In this document: positions 1 through 9,019 of the stretch, piece by piece
Layout of the letters: each line of letters begins with the position of its first letter
Position numbering within the stretch: the first letter of the stretch is position 1
DNA from: Mucilaginibacter xinganensis
GTDB taxonomy: Bacteria; Bacteroidota; Bacteroidia; Sphingobacteriales; Sphingobacteriaceae
NCBI RefSeq assembly: GCF_002257585.1
Contig: NZ_CP022743.1
Coordinates: forward strand, 1,302,001 to 1,366,000
Direction of reading: 5' to 3'
DNA length: 64,000 bases
Translations under genes and position numbers: made by a program
Notes under the pieces: generated by a model
Databases searched by the model: none
What the model saw: only the letters and a program-made list of their open reading frames with translations
What the model was told of the DNA's origin: nothing

Positions 1-548
1 GGCAACAGAAAATACACGGCCAAACCGGAAAGAAATATTAATGCGGCAGTTACGTAAAAAGGTAAGCCAATAGAGATGTTCCCCAATAATCCACCTAACG
101 CAGGGCCGCCTATTTTTCCTGTTCCCATAACCGCACCGATATAGCCAAACCATTTGATACGTTCTTTGGGTGCTATCGTATCGGAAAGGTAGGCGAACAG
201 CGTACTGATATTTCCGGCTGTAAGTCCGTCGATGATGCGTCCCAGGAAGAGTACCCATAACGCACCTCCTATACCAAAGAGGATATAGCCAATGACAGAC
301 CCAAATAAACTTACCATAAGGATTTTTTTTCGTCCGTATCGGTCACTTAATGCGCCGAGCACAGGTGCCGCAAAAAACGTGCAGGCAGCAAATACAGACA
401 GGAGTGCACTCATGCCCACAACAACTTGCCGGGAAGGAAGATATTTGCCTACTAAAAAAGGCAGCAACGGCAGCACGATGGAAAATCCAATGGAGTTCAG
501 TGCCACGATCAACATGATGATCCATAAGGTATATTTTTTCGACTTCAT
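1..548 (-). CDS. MFS drug-efflux-type permease, N-terminal part (cut by window edge)
   Basis: Only the first 182 residues are in the window; the gene continues beyond position 1. The start is the ATG at 548. Four hydrophobic segments are visible, and a typical MFS motif A (G65 ALSDRYGRKK) lies in the loop after the second helix, followed by a GRIIDGLTAGN helix. These match the TetA/DHA1 family of proton-driven drug antiporters of the inner membrane. It lies 13 bp behind the SDR gene on the same strand, so the two are probably co-transcribed, and a divergent AraC-type gene could regulate both. The substrate cannot be told from sequence. Confidence 0.85.
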   Translation of the reverse strand, partial: MKSKKYTLWIIMLIVALNSIGFSIVLPLLPFLVGKYLPSRQVVVGMSALLSVFAACTFFAAPVLGALSDRYGRKKILMVSLFGSVIGYILFGIGGALWVLFLGRIIDGLTAGNISTLFAYLSDTIAPKERIKWFGYIGAVMGTGKIGGPALGGLLGNISIGLPFYVTAALIFLSGLAVYFLL

Positions 549-561
549 GATCTCGCGCTAT

Positions 562-1446
562 TTAGAGTGCTCCTGCATCATGTGCAGCATAAAAAGTTGG
601 GTAAATTGGTCTGAAGCCAAGCGTATCTCTTATTTTCCTGTTACTAACAATCATCTCCCATGGATCGGAAATCTGCCCATCCTCAGTATCGGGCACGTGA
701 TATATACACCGGAGTTCGGAAATAGTTAATGGGGCATCATCGGTAACGTTGTATATTCCGTTTGCTTTTTGGGAAATGGATAGTTTTACTGCCTGTGCAA
801 GATCGGCATGATGTACCATCTGAACTCTTTTTGCAGGAGGCCAATCATTAAGTGCCGGAATTGTTTCCTTTAAATGGCGGTCTCCGTCGCCGTAAACGAG
901 TGGAAATCTCAGGATGCAAAGGACAGGGTTACTTTTTTCGAATACCGTTAGCAGTAAATTTTCCACTTCCACCTTTGCTATCGCAAATTGATTATCTGAT
1001 GAATGGGTGGCATCGGTTTCCGTAACCATTTTTGTACGGTTGGAACCGTAAACACGGTTTGAACTGGCAAAAATAAAATGCTGCACTCCGGCTTCGAGCG
1101 AAGCTTTGGCAAGAATTTCAGTACCGTCAATGTTTGCCTTTCTGGACTGCTCTTCGTTAGCGCCTTTGTAAAATGTGGCCAGGTGAATCACCACATCAAC
1201 ATTCTTAAGCGCAGCCTTAAATGAGCCGGGATTAAGCAGGTCTCCGACAGCCAATTCTGCACCGGCAGTTTTCAGGAATGATGCTCGACCCGTTTGTCTT
1301 ACTAAGGCCCTGACTTCGTATCCCCATTGAATGAGCCTTGGAACAAGTTTGCTACCTACTTTACCTGTAGCACCTGTTACCAGGATTTTTATTGAACGAG
1401 CCAAGTTTTCTTGTCGCATATTTCCTATCGTTTTAATGGAATTCAA
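562..1446 (-). CDS. NAD(P)-dependent epimerase/dehydratase family protein (extended SDR)
   Basis: A 294-residue protein with a Rossmann fold. The glycine-rich motif GATGKVG lies near residue 24, GD at about 70 and DVVIHLA at about 85, all typical of extended SDRs acting on nucleotide sugars or similar substrates. The usual active-site YxxxK reads FAIAK, because the codon is TTT, so the catalytic tyrosine is absent while the lysine is kept. It may therefore be an atypical SDR that binds NAD(P) without classical catalysis. Translation may start at the first ATG (1446) or nine codons later (1419). It is first in a two-gene unit with the MFS permease. Confidence 0.8.
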   Translation of the reverse strand: MNSIKTIGNMRQENLARSIKILVTGATGKVGSKLVPRLIQWGYEVRALVRQTGRASFLKTAGAELAVGDLLNPGSFKAALKNVDVVIHLATFYKGANEEQSRKANIDGTEILAKASLEAGVQHFIFASSNRVYGSNRTKMVTETDATHSSDNQFAIAKVEVENLLLTVFEKSNPVLCILRFPLVYGDGDRHLKETIPALNDWPPAKRVQMVHHADLAQAVKLSISQKANGIYNVTDDAPLTISELRCIYHVPDTEDGQISDPWEMIVSNRKIRDTLGFRPIYPTFYAAHDAGAL

Positions 1447-1475
1447 AATTAACTGGTATTATATGGGTAAAATAG

Positions 1476-1496
1476 CTATTATTGACTAATAAATAG
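1476..1496. promoter_or_regulatory. Imperfect palindrome between divergent SDR and AraC genes
   Basis: A 21-bp AT-rich imperfect inverted repeat with CTATT and AATAG ends sits in the 65-bp divergent intergenic region, 16 bp before the AraC-type start. It could be an operator or overlap the promoters. The assignment rests on position and partial symmetry only. Confidence 0.22.
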
Positions 1497-1511
1497 TCGT
1501 AAAGGATTTTT

Positions 1512-2438
1512 ATGAAAAAAGATACCGTGCCAAATATTCTCTCTGCTTTTGCGCAATCACTGGGGACGGAGGTAAAAAACCATAGGTTAGAGATCCCTGA
1601 AACGTTTGGCAAGGGCTATTGTACCGGATACGTTTTTAATGAATATATCCGGCTACTGATCAGCAATTACGAACTCAACGAAGATTTGGTAATTAAAAAT
1701 CCCGACAGGAATGCAGGAGGCCGGATGATTTTTTTTAAGTTCCAACATGTTTTTTCCCGAACATTAGAAACGCCATCCGTTTTGATTGCCACCAGCCGTG
1801 TCAATACAGATGATGTAATTGCCATCCACACCAATACCGCGACGATTAATATAGAAGTGAATGCCGATTATCTAAACGGGCTTTTTGATGTAGCTTTAAG
1901 ATCGCCTGTTTTGCAAAGCCTGTTAGCAAATACGCAGCCCCTGCTGTTTGAACAAATCATTTATCCCTCCCTTCAAAAAATTGTGGACGACATGCTAACT
2001 GAACCCGCTGGTGGAATTTTTGAACTATTTTTTCTGAGGATAAAGGCAGAGGAAATGGTTTGCCGGCTCTTGATGGAACTGGAAAAGCGGGATGAAAAAA
2101 AGCTGTATGCTTTAAATAATCACGACATACAAGCGATATACAAAGTAAAAGAGCAGATGCTTCTAAACCTGGAAAATCCTCCGGTTATTAAAGAATTGGC
2201 CTTTTGCGCAGGTATGAGCCCGTCTAAACTGAAACGTTTATTCAAACAAATTTTTGGTAATAGTATTTTCAGTTATTATCAGGAATTTAGGATGAAAGAG
2301 GCCTCCCGTCTGCTAAAAGAGGAAAAGCTGTCTGTTTCGGACGTTGGCTACAGGCTGGGCTTTATCAACCTCAGCCATTTTTCACGGGTTTTTATGGAAC
2401 ATATTGGAATGAAACCAAAGCAATACAGCCGGTCTTAA
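1512..2438 (+). CDS. AraC-family transcriptional regulator
   Basis: A 308-residue regulator. The C-terminal ~95 residues hold the double helix-turn-helix of AraC/XylS proteins: VIKELAFCAGMSPSKLKRLF, then the second helix pair VSDVGYRLGFINLSHFSRVF and the closing GMKPKQYSRS. The N-terminal ~200 residues are a ligand or dimer domain of a type common in Bacteroidota, with no recognised pocket motif. It is divergent from the SDR/MFS pair, which suggests it controls an efflux or detoxification response; this is inferred from position only. Confidence 0.88.
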   Translation: MKKDTVPNILSAFAQSLGTEVKNHRLEIPETFGKGYCTGYVFNEYIRLLISNYELNEDLVIKNPDRNAGGRMIFFKFQHVFSRTLETPSVLIATSRVNTDDVIAIHTNTATINIEVNADYLNGLFDVALRSPVLQSLLANTQPLLFEQIIYPSLQKIVDDMLTEPAGGIFELFFLRIKAEEMVCRLLMELEKRDEKKLYALNNHDIQAIYKVKEQMLLNLENPPVIKELAFCAGMSPSKLKRLFKQIFGNSIFSYYQEFRMKEASRLLKEEKLSVSDVGYRLGFINLSHFSRVFMEHIGMKPKQYSRS

Positions 2439-2635
2439 GGTACGGGAGAACTTAATCTCAGGATAGCGTTCATATGGTAAGCTTTGAATAAAGTGTATAA
2501 TGAACTATGAATAATGACACTTTTCATAATACTGACAGTTTCATCTAAAATGATCATTTACAAATACCCTGAATTTTTTTACATAAGCATAGGGGATAGC
2601 GTCCTTTTTTTACTCTCTACATAAAACCCAAATTT

Positions 2636-3796
2636 GTGGATCAACAGGAATTTCACCGGCTTATTGAAAAGTATCTTGATGGCAGGGCCTCTGCAGAAGA
2701 GGAACAACTGCTGTTAAATTACTTTAATAGTTTTCAGTCGGCTGGCGAGTGGGATGAAACGAAGTTGGGTAACAAACAACAGCTGGAAGACAAGATGCTG
2801 GCCAGGTTGCAAAATTCTGTCCGCCAATCGGCTGAAGGCAGCAACAACCAAGTTTTCAGCATGTTCTCCTTCAAACGCGTGGCAGCCGCAGCCATATTTT
2901 TACTGGCAGCCGGCGGTATGTTTTATGTTGTGAGCAAAAAAACTGCCGATAAACAATTAGTCGTTAACAAATCGCAAGTAAAGCATGATGCCAATCCGGG
3001 CGGCAACAGGGCCACGCTTACACTGGCCGATGGCTCGACTTATGTGCTTGATTCGGCAAAAAATGGTGTTTTGGCAAAAAAAGGTAATGTCAGCATAAAA
3101 AAAGAAAAAGACGGACAGGTAACTTACGCAGCTGAGACCAATGAACCTGCAAACGAAAATGTAAGCGCCCTTAATACCATGAGCACCAAAGCAGGCGGGC
3201 AGTATCAGCTTTTACTAGCCGACGGCACCAAAGTTTGGCTCAACTCTGAATCTTCAATAAAATATCCAACAGCGTTTAAAGGTAGGGAACGTACGGTTGA
3301 ACTAACCGGCGAGGCTTATTTTGAAGTAGCTAAAAATGCAGCCATGCCATTTATGGTAAAGGTAAATAATATGCAGGTTAGGGTTTTGGGTACACACTTT
3401 AACATAATGGCCTACGATAATGAGAATGCCATAAAAACCACCTTACTTGAAGGGGCAGTAAAGCTAACTGTTGGCAACCACGCCAGTGTGTTAAAACCGG
3501 GTCAGCAGGGCCGGGTAACTAAAAGCGGCGACATTAATATTGTTGACGTTGATGCGGAACAAGCGGTAGCCTGGAAGAATGGCTATTTTGAATTTGACAG
3601 GTCAAGCATCAGGGAAATCATGAATCAGCTGGCAAGGTGGTACGATATCAAAGTTACTTATGAAGGTAAAATTCCCGACGATGAGTATGTAGGGAAAATT
3701 GAACGCAATGTAAAACTATCGCAGGTGTTGCATATACTAGAATTGAGCCATGTTCACTTTAAACTTGAAAATAAGAATTTAACCGTTACCCCTTAA
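2636..3796 (+). CDS. FecR-family anti-sigma factor
   Basis: A 386-residue inner-membrane signalling protein. A cytoplasmic N-terminal part (1-78) holds the LIEKYLDGRASAEEEQLL segment typical of FecR. One transmembrane helix follows at about 81-99. The periplasmic FecR domain (about 180-275; LADGTKVWLNSESSIKYP and the GEAYFEVAKN motif) precedes a C-terminal DUF4974-type domain. Translation must begin at the GTG at 2636, since an in-frame TAG lies at 2597 with no ATG between. It normally receives a signal from a TonB-dependent transporter with an STN domain, such as the next gene. The usual ECF sigma gene is missing upstream. Confidence 0.9.
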   Translation: MDQQEFHRLIEKYLDGRASAEEEQLLLNYFNSFQSAGEWDETKLGNKQQLEDKMLARLQNSVRQSAEGSNNQVFSMFSFKRVAAAAIFLLAAGGMFYVVSKKTADKQLVVNKSQVKHDANPGGNRATLTLADGSTYVLDSAKNGVLAKKGNVSIKKEKDGQVTYAAETNEPANENVSALNTMSTKAGGQYQLLLADGTKVWLNSESSIKYPTAFKGRERTVELTGEAYFEVAKNAAMPFMVKVNNMQVRVLGTHFNIMAYDNENAIKTTLLEGAVKLTVGNHASVLKPGQQGRVTKSGDINIVDVDAEQAVAWKNGYFEFDRSSIREIMNQLARWYDIKVTYEGKIPDDEYVGKIERNVKLSQVLHILELSHVHFKLENKNLTVTP

Positions 3797-3899
3797 CAAT
3801 ATATTAACTAATTAAACACTATTAAATTTCGAGTATGAATAAACTTCGACGTCTCCACTAAAAATACTTATCCTAAGTTCCCTTATCCAATAAATGAAA

Positions 3900-3929
3900 A
3901 ACCGGTGAGTGCGGCAACACTCCCCGGTT
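3900..3929 (+). terminator. Hairpin between fecR and susC
   Basis: A 12-bp stem with one mismatch (AACCGGTGAGTG against CACTCCCCGGTT) closes a 6-base loop, 104 bp after fecR and 59 bp before susC. There is no T-run, so it may be an attenuator or mRNA-stability hairpin that sets the ratio of fecR to susC rather than a full terminator. Confidence 0.45.
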
Positions 3930-3987
3930 ACAAATGGATGGGTTTACAACATCATCAACTGAACTATAAACCAAAACATTCAAAGTT

Positions 3988-6900
3988 ATGACATTTAACT
4001 TATGTGGTAAAATTTTTCTTACCGCAAAAAAAGCAATTCAAAACCTGTTTTTGATTATGAGGATAACAGTACTACTAATTATCGTTGGCTGTTTGCAGCT
4101 TAGTGCTAAGAGCTTTTCACAAACCATTACCCTTAATGTAAAGGAAACGCCCATCCGGAAAGTTTTCTCGGCAATTGAAAAACAGAGTGGTTACGGCTTT
4201 TTTTACCGGTATAAGGATGTGGAGCAGGCAGCCCCGGTCACGGTGCAGTTAACCAACGCTCCACTTGCAGAAGCGCTGGCGCAGTGTTTTAAAAACCAAT
4301 CGTTTACTTATGTTATTGAAAACAAAACCATCGTAATCAGTAAAAAAGGAGAGATGCGTACAAATATCGCAGCTGCAAAAATTACGGTAACAGGCGTTGT
4401 TTACGATAGCGGGCATTTACCGCTGCCCGGTGTTAACATCAAAGTTAAAGGTACTACCTCAGGCACCATTAGCGACAGTAACGGAAAATATTCTATAACC
4501 ACTGATGACGAAGCAACACTGGTGTTCTCCTTTATAGGCTTAAAAACTAAAGAAGAACCGGTTAATAAGCGCACAGAAATAAACATAACGCTTGAAGAAG
4601 ACAGTCGCCAGATGAACGAAGTGGTGGTGATAGGTTACGGCAACCAGGAGCGTAAAGACGTTACCGGTGCAGTAGGCACGGTTAAAATGGCCAATATTAA
4701 AGAAATTAAGGCCGCAAGTATAGATTTGAAATTAGCCGGGCAGCTGGCCGGTGTTACCGTAAACCAGGTGACGGGAACTCCCGGCGGCGGTGTTTCTATA
4801 AACATTCGCGGTGCAGGTTCAGTAGGTGCAGGCGATGACCCGTTATATGTAATTGACGGCTTTCCAATCTCTCCAGGCTTTGACCAGTATTCAAACCCTT
4901 TGAGTACCATTAATCCGGATGATATTGAAAATATCAGCGTTTTAAAAGATGCCGCTTCAACCGCAATCTATGGTTCGCGCGGTTCAAACGGTGTTATTTT
5001 AATCACTACCAAACGGGCAAAAAAAGGCGAGTCAAATATCACCGTAAATACTTCTACAGGGATGCAGCGTATTTTGCCGTCGAGCAAGTTGCAGGTAATG
5101 GATGCCCGAGAATTTGCACAGTGGCGTTTAGAGTCGTACCAGGACGCCGCAGCCGCAGCTGGCGAAACTTTTGACATCAACAATGTTCCGGTTGAGTACC
5201 GCAATCCCTCACAGTACGGCAAAGGTACAGACTGGTTTAACGCGGTTACCCGTAAAGCACCTATGCAAAATTACGATGTAACCGTTTCCAACGGGACCGA
5301 AAAAGTACGGTCCTTGTTTTCTGTTGGTTACTTTGATCAGCAGGGGACCGTTCTGAATACCGGTTTTCAGCGTTACTCCATAAAAGGAAACATGGATGCC
5401 AATGTGGCAAAAAATATTACCATGGGGCTAAGTATAGCGCCGACCTACAGCCTGCGCAATCTGCAGCAAACTGATGGGCATTTTGACCAGGCGGTGTTAA
5501 GCCAGGCTTACCTGGAAAGCCCGCTCACACCCGTAAAACAACCCGATGGGTCATATACAAATATTGTGGGTTCACCCGGTACTTTTCAAAATGCCAACCC
5601 GGTGAGCGAACTCGTAAATACTACGAACAAATACACCCAATTTAGAACCCTTGCCAATTTTTACGCAGACTGGCAGGTAATAAAAGGTCTCGATATTAAA
5701 TCAACTTTCGGGGTTGACTACCAGAATAGCACCGGTGATTATTTCCGGCCATCGTTCCTTGGGGCATTTAACGTGCCCAATCACGATGGTACACAGGCAA
5801 AAGCTATCGGATCATTCAACTCATCAAACTCATTTAACTGGCTCAATGAAAACAGTGTTAACTATAAAAAAACCTGGGGCGATCATACCTTAACCCTCCT
5901 GGGCGATTATTCTATACAGCAGGAAACCTCGCACAACCGTTTAACTTATGGTACTGGTTATGCTGATGATGCCATCCACTCTGTTGGTAACGCAACTATA
6001 GTAACGGCGAGTGCGGGCGACGAAGAATGGCGCCTGCAATCATTAATAGCCAGAGCACAATATTCATTTAAGGACAAATATTTAATCAGCGCATCTATCC
6101 GCCGCGACGGTTCATCAAGGTTTGCCCCTGGTCATAACTGGGGCACCTTTCCGTCCGTATCCGGTGGCTGGCGCATTTCTGACGAATCTTTCTTCCCGAA
6201 AATAAACCTGATAGACCAACTGAAGTTTACCGCCAGCTATGGCCTTGCAGGCAACAATAATGTAGGCAACTATGATTATGTGCCATCCGTTAGCCAAACC
6301 AATTATACTTTTGGCGGCGTGATTGCTCCCGGTAAATCATTAACCGAATTGGGTAACACTGCCCTGGGTTGGGAAACCACCCGCCAGCTTGATATTGGGG
6401 CAGACCTATCGCTTTTAAAGGGCCGTATTTATCTAATTGCAGAGTATTATAACCGCTATACACAGGATATGCTGCAATTTATTCCTGTACCTACGGTTTC
6501 GGGTTACGGCGGCGCCCTTTCAAATGTTGGTAATGTGCGCAACAGGGGGTGGGAGTTTACTTTAACCACAAAAAACATTGTAAGCAGTGGCTTTAACTGG
6601 TCATCGGACTTTAACGTTTCCTTTAACCGCAACAAGGTGATCAGCCTGGGGCCTACACCGTTTATTTTAGATGCGCCAGCCAATGATAACCCAACCAGTA
6701 TAACCAAAGTAGGTTCGCCGCTGGGACAGTTTTACGGTTACATTTTTGCCGGGATCATCCAAAACCAGGCCGACCTTGATAAAAGCCCTCACTTTGACGG
6801 CGAAACCATCGGTAATATTAAATACAAAGACATCAACGGCGACCATGTGATTGATGGTAACGACCAAACAATCATCGGCAACCCCTGGCCGCAATTCACG

Positions 6901-7389
6901 TTTGGCTTTAATAACCATTTCAGTTATAAAAACTTTGATTTAAACGTGGTTACAGCAGGTTCAGTTGGGGGGCACGTATTTGATATGTACAAACAGTTTA
7001 CCACCAACCTGGATGGCGTGTTTAACGTAGAGAAATCGGTGGCGCAGCGCTGGCGTTCTGAAAGCCAGCCCGGTGCGGGGCTGTTGCCAACCACAACGTC
7101 AAACACAAACCTGGCAAGAGACTATTATCCTTCGTATTGGGTAGAGAGCAACTCTTATTTAATGTTTAAGGATATTGGTTTAGGATATAGCTTTAAAACA
7201 AAGTTCAGTAAAAATTTCAGGGTTTATTTAAGCGCACAAAACGCCATACTAATAACCGGATATAAAGGCGGCAACCCCGAGGTTGGTATTGATGGGCAAC
7301 AGGGTAACAGGTCACTTTCACCAAATGTAAATTTTACAGGTTACCCTGTTTCGGCTGTTTATTCAATAGGCTGCAACGTTACCTTCTAA
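3988..7389 (+). CDS. susC-like: SusC/RagA-family TonB-linked outer membrane transporter with STN domain
   Basis: A 1133-residue outer-membrane transporter that imports oligosaccharides with its SusD partner. Order: signal sequence (about 20-45, ending near KSFSQ), secretin/TonB STN domain (about 48-115), carboxypeptidase-like beta-sandwich (about 130-205, GTVYD-type fold then VVVIGYGNQERK), plug (about 215-330, with the LAGQLAGVTVNQ and RGAGSVGAGDDPLYVIDGFP motifs), and a 22-strand barrel ending in aromatic VTF. The STN domain is the part that signals to FecR, so this transporter is probably the sensor for its own locus. SusD follows 42 bp later. Two ATGs are possible at the front (3988, or the later one in LIMRITV); the signal helix fits both. 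Confidence 0.95.
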   Translation: MTFNLCGKIFLTAKKAIQNLFLIMRITVLLIIVGCLQLSAKSFSQTITLNVKETPIRKVFSAIEKQSGYGFFYRYKDVEQAAPVTVQLTNAPLAEALAQCFKNQSFTYVIENKTIVISKKGEMRTNIAAAKITVTGVVYDSGHLPLPGVNIKVKGTTSGTISDSNGKYSITTDDEATLVFSFIGLKTKEEPVNKRTEINITLEEDSRQMNEVVVIGYGNQERKDVTGAVGTVKMANIKEIKAASIDLKLAGQLAGVTVNQVTGTPGGGVSINIRGAGSVGAGDDPLYVIDGFPISPGFDQYSNPLSTINPDDIENISVLKDAASTAIYGSRGSNGVILITTKRAKKGESNITVNTSTGMQRILPSSKLQVMDAREFAQWRLESYQDAAAAAGETFDINNVPVEYRNPSQYGKGTDWFNAVTRKAPMQNYDVTVSNGTEKVRSLFSVGYFDQQGTVLNTGFQRYSIKGNMDANVAKNITMGLSIAPTYSLRNLQQTDGHFDQAVLSQAYLESPLTPVKQPDGSYTNIVGSPGTFQNANPVSELVNTTNKYTQFRTLANFYADWQVIKGLDIKSTFGVDYQNSTGDYFRPSFLGAFNVPNHDGTQAKAIGSFNSSNSFNWLNENSVNYKKTWGDHTLTLLGDYSIQQETSHNRLTYGTGYADDAIHSVGNATIVTASAGDEEWRLQSLIARAQYSFKDKYLISASIRRDGSSRFAPGHNWGTFPSVSGGWRISDESFFPKINLIDQLKFTASYGLAGNNNVGNYDYVPSVSQTNYTFGGVIAPGKSLTELGNTALGWETTRQLDIGADLSLLKGRIYLIAEYYNRYTQDMLQFIPVPTVSGYGGALSNVGNVRNRGWEFTLTTKNIVSSGFNWSSDFNVSFNRNKVISLGPTPFILDAPANDNPTSITKVGSPLGQFYGYIFAGIIQNQADLDKSPHFDGETIGNIKYKDINGDHVIDGNDQTIIGNPWPQFTFGFNNHFSYKNFDLNVVTAGSVGGHVFDMYKQFTTNLDGVFNVEKSVAQRWRSESQPGAGLLPTTTSNTNLARDYYPSYWVESNSYLMFKDIGLGYSFKTKFSKNFRVYLSAQNAILITGYKGGNPEVGIDGQQGNRSLSPNVNFTGYPVSAVYSIGCNVTF

Positions 7390-7431
7390 TTTAAAATGGT
7401 TCGGTAGGTTAAAATTTTAATAGCAAAACAC

Positions 7432-8925
7432 ATGAAAAAATATATATATCTGTTTCTCTTTTTTATTGCGATAAGCATAGCAGGCTGTAAAAAAGATTAC
7501 CTGGCCCTTCAGCCTACAGATACGCAAAATGCGGGTAATTTTTTTAAAACGCCTGATCAGTTTAAACAGGCTGTAAACGGGGCTTACCAGCCGTTGCAGG
7601 GTTTGTATAATGGTCCATTTTGGGCGATGGGTGAAATGAGGTCTGATAACACTTCGTACGAATACGACCCTAATGACCGCTCCGGAACACCAAAAGAAGA
7701 GATTGATGAATTTAGGGAGATTGCAAATAATGAGTATGTACAGGGCTTTTTTGACGCATCTTACACAGGAATAGGCCGCTGTAATGCTATTTTAGGCAGG
7801 CTGCCCGCAGCAAAGTTGGACGCTGCAACTGCTGCCGAGTTTGAAGGGCAGGCCAGCTTTTTGCGTGCATTTAACTATTTTAACCTGGTACGCATGTTTG
7901 GCGATGTGCCGCTGGTGCTTACCGAAGTACAATCAGTTGCTGATGCTTATAAAGTTGCAAAAAGAGCTCCGGCTGCCGATGTTTACAAAGCTATAATTGC
8001 TGATGCCCAGGATGCCATTGCAAAGCTTCCGGTAAAATATGCCGCTGATGCTGACAAGGGCAGGGTAACCAAAGGCACCGCAGAGACTATGCTTGCAGAA
8101 GTTTACATGACTTTGCATCAATATGATCTTGCTGTCCCTTTGCTGCGGTCTGTTATTGCATCAAATGCTTACAGCCTGAACGCCAATTATGCCGATAACT
8201 TTGACATCCACACAAAAAACAGCCCTGAATCTATCTTTGAGATCCAATACCAGGAAGGTTCAAACGGGCTGGGCAGCGATTTTGTTGACCAGTTTATTCC
8301 ATGGGATTATTACGATACCGACATTACCGGCTTTGAGATCCAGAACGGCGCGCTGAACGGCTGGAACATCCCTACGCAGGACATGGTAAACGCTTATGAA
8401 GATGGCGATAACCGGAGAGATGCATCATTGGTTGATTTTACTTCAGACGAATATGGTAATGATCTGCCTTTTATAAAAAAATATGTGAGCCAGGGTGCAG
8501 TGCAAAACATAACTGCCAATGATTTCCCGGTTTACCGTTATGCCGATGTTTACCTGATGCTTGCCGAGTGCCTTAACGAGCAGGGCTTTGCAGGCGGAGG
8601 CGAAGCTTTTAAATACTTAAACCTGGTACGTGAACGTGCCGGCCTTGCCGATAAAACGGTTTCAAACGAGGATGCATCATTAAGTGTACCAAACCAGGAA
8701 GCATTCCGCGCGGCCATTGCGCACGAAAGGCAGGTGGAGCTTGCGTTTGAAAATCACCGCTGGTTTGACCTGTTGCGTACAGGTAAAGCGGTGCAGGTTA
8801 TGACGGCGCATGCCGCCAGCGAAAGGGCGTCGAAAGCTGATTACTGGAACATAAATTCAGCAGCATATACCAATATCCGCTTGCTGTTCCAGTACCCTTT
8901 AAATGAGCAAAACCTGGAGCATTAA
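7432..8925 (+). CDS. susD-like: SusD/RagB-family glycan-binding outer membrane lipoprotein
   Basis: A 497-residue surface lipoprotein that caps the SusC barrel and binds the glycan. The signal peptide ends in a lipobox with C19 (SIAGCKKD). The SusD N-terminal region (DTQNAGNFFKTPDQFKQAVNGAY) and the four TPR-like helices (SFLRAFNYFNLVRMFGDVPLV) are visible, and the C-terminal RagB/SusD domain ends with ERQVELAFENHRWFDLLRTGKA. The last residues (QYPLNEQNLEH) differ slightly from the common PIPQ-type ending. It is co-transcribed with susC, and a strong hairpin follows it. Confidence 0.95.
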   Translation: MKKYIYLFLFFIAISIAGCKKDYLALQPTDTQNAGNFFKTPDQFKQAVNGAYQPLQGLYNGPFWAMGEMRSDNTSYEYDPNDRSGTPKEEIDEFREIANNEYVQGFFDASYTGIGRCNAILGRLPAAKLDAATAAEFEGQASFLRAFNYFNLVRMFGDVPLVLTEVQSVADAYKVAKRAPAADVYKAIIADAQDAIAKLPVKYAADADKGRVTKGTAETMLAEVYMTLHQYDLAVPLLRSVIASNAYSLNANYADNFDIHTKNSPESIFEIQYQEGSNGLGSDFVDQFIPWDYYDTDITGFEIQNGALNGWNIPTQDMVNAYEDGDNRRDASLVDFTSDEYGNDLPFIKKYVSQGAVQNITANDFPVYRYADVYLMLAECLNEQGFAGGGEAFKYLNLVRERAGLADKTVSNEDASLSVPNQEAFRAAIAHERQVELAFENHRWFDLLRTGKAVQVMTAHAASERASKADYWNINSAAYTNIRLLFQYPLNEQNLEH

Positions 8926-8931
8926 AATATT

Positions 8932-8971
8932 TTGCAGCCTCCCTTTCAACCTCCTTGTCAGGGGGCTGCAA
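8932..8971 (+). terminator. Hairpin after susD
   Basis: An 11-bp stem (TTGCAGCCTCC / GGGGGCTGCAA, one G-T pair) with an 18-base loop lies 7 bp after the susD stop, followed by a short AT-rich stretch. It probably reduces transcription of the glycosidase genes relative to susCD, or protects the susCD mRNA end. Confidence 0.6.
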
Positions 8972-9019
8972 TAATTTCGTATATTAATCCGGATAATTAG
9001 CACAATACCGTTTCATAGT

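Noticed and set aside
292..729. 145-codon plus-strand open frame
   Set aside because: It lies opposite the MFS and SDR genes, whose motifs are clear; its own sequence has no family signs.
2439..2635. Hidden ECF sigma gene before fecR
   Set aside because: Only 197 bp are available and the frames contain stops; a sigma factor needs about 500 bp.
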